This document shows positions 59,031-64,000 of a DNA stretch of 64,000 bases, piece by piece. The position numbers and the translations under genes were made by a program. Source of the stretch: Strix aluco (Eukaryota; Chordata; Aves; Strigiformes; Strigidae); the NCBI RefSeq assembly GCF_031877795.1, contig NC_133934.1, positions 106,022,610 to 106,086,609 of the forward strand. The letters run 5' to 3'. The notes under the pieces are model-generated. The model was not told the DNA's origin and made no database searches. It saw only the letters and a program-made list of their open reading frames with translations. Positions within the stretch are counted from its first letter, which is position 1; every line of letters starts with the position of its first letter.

Positions 59031-61882
59031 TTTTCCTGAGGCTATTTGCAGAGCTGCACAAGCTGCTTGTTCGGGCTATGTGAGCAGATATCTTCATTTT
59101 TGTACCGGTGTAGTCTCTTGCTTCTCTTTCCCAGGCTCCTGGCCTCTACTCAAGACTCCTCACACAACTAGTTTTGATTTCTAAGTAGCCAAGTGCCCTC
59201 ACTGTTATCAGCAAATGAACTGTTAATGAGCTCAAATGAGGAGCAAAGGGCAGGGTGGTGGCCATGGCAATCATCCCTGATTGCTTTCGATTGTCTGCTC
59301 CTACCCGCAATGCAATTCCTTTTGAACTTCATTTCCACAGCATCTGGCATTTCTAAAGTGTTGTGTGAGTATTATCCATCCATGCTCATACTCCAGGAGC
59401 ACACTGCTGCTTGGTGCTCCAAGGGAAGAGGGTGCTTCTGGGCAAGCAAGTGAAGAAATTGTGTGATGGCTGGGCCGTGGCAGCTTGTCCCTACCCAAGT
59501 AGGATGTCAGCGCGTTTCTGTTGCACTGCATAGCCTCTCACTGACAAGCTCTCTCAAAGCAGTAGAGAGATGAGGGCTCACAGGAGACAACTCTTCCCTG
59601 CAAGCACAGCCTGCCGAAATCCTGCGTTTGTGCTGGCCTCTGCTGGGCAAAGGCTGAGCTCTCCCAGCCTGCAACCGAACTGCTCAGTGGCCTCCTCTTT
59701 GTGCTCCCCTACAGCAGAGCTGGCCAGAGACTAGAGGAAGAACTGGGAGGCTCAAGGTTAACGTGTGTGACGGCAGGGTTTGGGTATGGATGCCTGAAGG
59801 GGGATGTCCAGGTCCAAGTGGAAATACGGGGCTTTGGTCTCCCTTAGCCAAGGATCTTGTAGCTTGGGACAGGGGCCGGTTCTGCTTTGTGGTCCCAGTG
59901 CATTTCCATTGCTGCACAAGGGTGTGGGAAGCTTGGCTTGCTGTCCCCCACCTTCCCCAGCTCCCGTGGTGATTGTAGAGCTGCGTGCAGGCAGTGCTGC
60001 GCTGGATGTGGGGACTGAGCACTGGGAAGCATCACCGGTGGAGGGGTAACAGCTACTTGCTTAACATAGACCTGGCTGCAGCCCTGATGAACTATAATCA
60101 CCGAGACTTGAGATGAGAATGGTGGATTTCAGTGTTTTGATACCCAGGAAAGCTTTGTATAAGCACTTGGGTTGGATTTCTGCCCAGCAGCCTTGTCCCA
60201 GGGGCTCTGCTGTGGAAGCATAATGGGCAAAGCCAGCCAAAAGCCCAGTGGTTTGGGGCTGGGAGAGCAGTGAGGGCAGGTGGAACGTGGCACTGGCAGG
60301 CAGTCGCTGTGGGTGCTTTTCAAGCCTTAGTGACTGTTGCCCTCCTCGTTTACTTGCTGGCTGGTGTCTTCTCTGCAGACAAAACAGAGGTATGTGGCAA
60401 ATGTCAGTTGATACAATCAGAGGGGTGGAGATGGGAACCTGGGGACATGAAAGTTACATTTTCCTTTATGGCTTTTACTGAATCTCAGTACGTCCTCTGG
60501 ATCAAGGCATCCTGGCAACTCTGTGCAGAAGGACAGCAAGTCGCAAAACATGGAGGGTGCAGTAATTTTCTCCCTTTCCATCCCCCTTAAAAGCACAGGC
60601 TCAGCACTTTACAAGCACTCAGTATCAGCAATTCAGGGCTGCTTCTATGGTAAGATAAATAAAGATATGACATTTGGTGCTGACTTAAGCTTAACTTATC
60701 TCCCCAGATGGGAAGCCCCGGGCAATCTTTTATGCCTGGTATTCCCTTCCTGTTTCATCCTCCTCAGCTCAGCTGCAGGCTCCCAGTGTGCCAGGTGCCA
60801 AGGTGGGGACACACAGAGCCAGCCAGTCCAGGGGAAGTTGCATTCATCGTACTGTATGGGCTGTTATGATCCCAGCTGTCATCACTATGATGCCCTCCCC
60901 CTAAACTGATTCACATGTGAATTTTCTCTCTTGAGGGGTAGAAGAAGGGGGAATACCCAAGCACAGTATTCACGGACTCAGAAGAGTAGAGGCACGTCTT
61001 CAGTTTGGCAAAGGACAGACTAAGCAGCTCTGTTGGCCACTTTGCTGTGGCTCCAAAGTATTTATGCGTTTGTTTTGCAAATCCCATTTCAGCAGCCACT
61101 TCTGTCAGTGCTGCCAGCCTGCATCAGCAAGAGGATTATCTCCTGCATACTGAACCAAAGCAGCAGCCCACAAAAGAGACCCTCTCTCTGCCTCTTACAA
61201 TGATCATAGTGTCCAAAGCAGCACTTGTCATACAAGAATGCTGTCTGGATGCTAATATTTCAGCACGCAGAGATCAAAGAAGATTGGGAATCACTGCTAA
61301 GAACAAAGTATTTTTATGAATCAAAAGCTAGTGAGAAGAGAAAAAACAAAGCATGGCATGAAATGACGAGACTTTCTCCTAGCAAACAGCACTGTGTTCA
61401 CTTTGTCTGGGTTCTTCTTCTGCCATGTTGTTGCCACCTTATTGATTAATGATCTGGATGGGATATGAGCAGTAAGGCAGCAACACGTGTATACATGAAG
61501 TTTTTTACGTTAATCAAAAGTCTACCCAACTGAACAGTAGGGAATGTATATTCATTTCTTGACAGGGCAGGGTTACAACCAGTGCATTAAGCTTACTACA
61601 TAAGACCATTTTTTCTTGCAGCTGAGGTTGCAGATGCCAGCTGCTGAGACTCCTACTGCTTCACAGACATCCACACAGAGAGAGCACACATTCCTCCTAA
61701 ATCCTGCACCAGTTCTGTACTCTTTCCTAAAATGCAATAATCTTTTCTCCCCTCACAACAGCGATGGTATGGTGCCCTGGTCCCCAGGACTTGTCCTGTG
61801 TTTGTCTTTTTTGCTGCAGTGCGAGTGGAAGAACAGAAATGTGCCTGAGTTCAGCAGCGAGCTGTGCCCATTTCTAGCACTC

Positions 61883-61964
61883 TTTAATTATTAATTAATG
61901 CCAGCTGCAAGCATTAGGAGATGAAAACCTTTTTTGTGTCATTGGCATGAACTGGTATGACTCA
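61883..61964. promoter_or_regulatory. TAATTA-rich block with adjacent AP-1 site
   Basis: Overlapping TTTAATTA and TTAATTAATG at 61883-61900 are followed by CAGCTG at 61903 and a TGACTCA at 61958-61964. The mix of homeodomain, E-box and AP-1 motifs in 80 bp is enhancer-like, but conservation is unknown. Confidence 0.2.
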
Positions 61965-62764
61965 CTGAGTTGGAGGCTGGAGGATGCTGAGTAAGAAGGG
62001 CTTATATACTTTGAGCTTTTGGTATTCGGGGTTAATCTGTGACCCTGATCTGGACTGGGGATGTAAATCTAGACTGTGGCTAAGTTTTGAGTCTAGCTGG
62101 CTCTTTTTTCGCTTCTTTTATTTTGAACTGAACAAAGATATCTTCATGCCCCGTGTGTGTGTCTGGTGCACAGCAGATGAGTGAGGTGGGTTTGCTCCAA
62201 TGACAGAGCAAGCAGAGCCTATGCATGGCTGTCCTCACAACTGTCTATATCTCCACAGCTTTTCACAAGCAAAGGTTGAGAGCTGGGCTTAGATGCTTGA
62301 GCAGCACAGCAGGCTAACCACAGTTACGCAGCTTTTGGATTAGAGCTGGTTCTCATCCGGCCAGATCAGAGCATGGGGCAAGAGCAAGTTGATATCTGTT
62401 TGCAGAAGGCCACGCAGAGGTAGCGTAACTGCTCTGTATCTTGAGGGGTGTGCACTAACCAACAACTGGCACATCTGAGGTACCATGGGTGCAAGTGCTC
62501 TTCCATGCTGCACATGCCTTTTTACACCTTTTTCTTGCTGCAAGAAGGCAGCTGTGAATATTACCACTTCAGCTATCCCCCCATGTACTATTTGAAGTTC
62601 AGACATATATGAATCATTATACAACCTTCACACCTGAACTGGACAGGGTTAAATTAAAGCCATTGCTGTGTTAAAGCCAGACTTTGAACTGGGAGATCTG
62701 TAAAGAGGTGCTAGTTCAAGCTGCAGTTGGGCAAGCCCTCGCAGCCAAAGTTGGAAGGTGTCAA

Positions 62765-62875
62765 GACTGGCAGTCAAGAGCAACAGTCCTGCCCCTGGCA
62801 GGGCCACAGGCAAATCACCTTAACTCTTTGTGACACACCCCCCTCCTTGTAAAATAAATGTAGGTGATGCATCCC
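62765..62875 (+). mobile_element. MIR-like CORE-SINE relic
   Basis: The order of blocks GCCACAGGCAAATCACC, TTAACTCTTTGTG and CCTTGTAAAATAAATG follows the MIR tail (GGCAAGTCACTTAACCTCTCTGTG, a pyrimidine segment, then TGTAAAATGGGG). It is old and diverged, in + orientation. Confidence 0.45.
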
Positions 62876-63357
62876 CAGTGAAGTTCTCCCAGAACTACAC
62901 ATGAGATGTGCTGAAGGAGAGCAAAACATTATTTCCCTTCCTTGAGTTATGATTTTGAAAGGCCTTAAACTTTGATGAGGATAGGCTTGGTGCTCAAAGT
63001 TATCCCCTGCACAGCTTTGGTGGTTCTGAGGTCTGCAGTCTTCTCTAGATGAGATTTTAGGTTGTGCAACTAAGCCATCATGTTTTGTGTAGAGGAAGGT
63101 AATTTTTGCAAAATTTTGAATGCTGCAAAGGCTGTGTGCTACACTGTTATGAATGTAATTGCCCGTCACTGTACGTGTCCCCAGATCTTTACAGGAAATC
63201 ATTACACAGGAAATGTAACAGGAGAGGTTCGTAAGTGTTCAGGGTATCAAAATAGTTGTGTGTCTAACCTACAGTAATAATCTAATTCACTGCATTTATA
63301 AGGTGCACACTGAGTCCTGATTTCTGGTGGCTCCTGGGATGTAGAAAGCTGTAGGCG

Positions 63358-63369
63358 CCAGCAGAGGGC
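63358..63369 (+). promoter_or_regulatory. CTCF core motif
   Basis: CCAGCAGAGGGC fits the CTCF core CCASYAGRKGGC exactly; about 0.1 such matches are expected by chance in 64 kb. It sits at the start of a short GC-rich segment (63350-63490) about 7 kb downstream of BATF, where a domain boundary before FLVCR2 would be plausible. Flanking CTCF positions match less well. Confidence 0.45.
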
Positions 63370-63596
63370 TCGCAGCCTTCCCAGCTCTACAAGGGAACAA
63401 CGCTGCCCTTGTCCAACGCGGCAGCCGGTGCCAGCGCGCTCTGCGCGGTGTGTCTCCAGCTGCGCGCTGCGCACTTCGTCCAGGTGTGACCCAGGACTGA
63501 GTGGTTCTGCCAGCTATTGTCTTGCCATTTGGTCTAATGATGCAGCTATCTGACTTCGGAAGACCTCCAGTAAAGCAGTTGGGGTGTTGAACCCAG

Positions 63597-63624
63597 TATA
63601 AAACATTGTCCCGCCACCAATAAA
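63597..63624 (+). promoter_or_regulatory. TATA box and AATAAA in LTR-like spacing
   Basis: TATAAAA at 63597-63603 is followed 15 bp later by AATAAA at 63619-63624 and then a T/GT-rich stretch. This close pairing is typical of retroviral LTRs, where the U3 promoter and the poly(A) signal adjoin. The GC-rich segment upstream could be U3. No terminal repeats, primer-binding site or retroviral coding remnants were seen, so it could also be the 3' end of an unrelated transcript. Confidence 0.3.
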
Positions 63625-64000
63625 GACCTTGTAATCTTCCCTGCAATGTCTGTTGTGAAAGGTTGTGTGGGATAGACTGGGACATCTTCTGACATCTCCT
63701 CTAGACCTCAGTCCTATCAGTCAAAATGTGATAGAGCCACCTACGAGCTGCACTAGCTAGGCCACCTAAGTGTGAGATTTAAAGGCACAAATCACAATGC
63801 TGTGAGTTTGAGAGCAAGGGACATCCTGTAATCCTGTGAGTTTAAATACTTCCCATTTAAAAGAAGTCTAAGCATCCTCAAGTCTCTTCAGGAAGATCCA
63901 GTAGACCCCTGAGCACTCGCTTTTCCTGGCAACCTTTACCTTTCGTCCACTTACTCCTCAGATCTCTGATCCAGTGTGAGAGAGAAAAGGCATCAAGGAA

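Larger units (their letters stand above)
56431..64000. other. Intergenic DNA downstream of BATF
   Basis: No exon is supported. FLVCR2, the next gene in other vertebrates, would encode a 12-transmembrane transporter, and none of the open frames here looks like its first exon, so the gene probably begins beyond the window. Notable items are a CpG-rich patch (58450-59030), an AT-rich TAATTA cluster beside an AP-1 site (61883-61964), a MIR-like relic, a CTCF core and an LTR-like TATA/poly(A) pair. Confidence 0.5.

Noticed and set aside
61616-61894. Acceptor-like TTTTTTCTTGCAG followed by a 92-codon open frame
   Set aside because: The acceptor looks good but the peptide matches nothing known, there is no partner donor, and it does not resemble FLVCR2.
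1-64000. Enrichment of AP-1 heptamers across the window
   Set aside because: I noticed TGA(C/G)TCA at 2226, 4036, 27940, 31573, 31596, 34262, 44397, 54748 and 61958; about eight are expected by chance, so only the close pair at 31573/31596 was kept.
56431-64000. First exon of FLVCR2
   Set aside because: Expected by synteny, but no frame has the hydrophobic membrane-segment pattern of this transporter; the gene probably starts beyond the window.
1-64000. tRNA, rRNA, CRISPR arrays, prokaryotic operons
   Set aside because: No cloverleaf-like A/B-box sequences, repeat-spacer arrays or prokaryotic gene structure were seen; the window is ordinary vertebrate nuclear DNA.

Overview
This is vertebrate nuclear DNA, almost certainly from a bird. 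Coding sequence occurs as short exons with canonical GT-AG introns, most of the window is non-coding, promoters are CpG islands, and two insertions match the 3' end of CR1, the main non-LTR retrotransposon of birds. I see no operons, ribosome binding sites or other prokaryotic features.

Two protein-coding genes are supported, both on the + strand and both encoding bZIP transcription factors of the AP-1 superfamily. JDP2 (Jun dimerization protein 2) has coding exons at 27271-27471, 32208-32312 and 33196-33381, which join to 163 codons plus a stop. Its probable TATA-containing CpG-island promoter lies near 16.38 kb. BATF (basic leucine zipper ATF-like factor) has coding exons at 51123-51188, 52936-53040 and 55792-55998, which join to 125 codons plus a stop. 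In both genes every coding intron is phase 0. In both, the basic region sits in an internal exon of exactly 105 bp whose 35 residues align without gaps, so the pair look like tandem paralogues. The order JDP2-BATF matches the FOS-JDP2-BATF-FLVCR2 neighbourhood of other vertebrates. Neither FOS nor FLVCR2 was found in the window.

Layout: 1-15.5 kb is intergenic DNA upstream of JDP2, with poly-A and polypurine tracts and a 135-bp direct repeat in two copies 1.86 kb apart. 15.5-17.1 kb holds a palindromic CRE, the CpG island and the JDP2 core promoter. 17-27.2 kb is JDP2 intron 1, with an AT-rich homeodomain-like cluster, a perfect 11-bp-arm palindrome and a CR1 fragment. 27.2-34.24 kb holds the JDP2 coding exons and 3' UTR. 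34.24-50.8 kb is intergenic, with an orphan CpG island (37.15-37.77 kb) directly abutted by a CR1 element, and candidate lymphoid-type regulatory motifs at 46.4 and 48.7 kb. 50.87-56.43 kb is BATF. 56.43-64 kb is intergenic, with a CpG-rich patch, a MIR-like SINE relic, a CTCF-core match and an LTR-like TATA/poly(A) arrangement.

JDP2 and BATF both heterodimerise with JUN-family proteins and compete with FOS. JDP2 is a repressor at AP-1/CRE sites, and BATF works with JUN and IRF4/IRF8 at composite elements in lymphoid and dendritic cells. The most interesting candidate here is a GC-rich stretch in BATF intron 2. It contains an ATG, six codons and a phase-0 GTAAGC donor just upstream of the last exon, which could make a BATF isoform with the zipper but no DNA-binding region. 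UTR ends, promoters, repeat classes and motif functions are inferred by reading only; no alignment or expression data were available.
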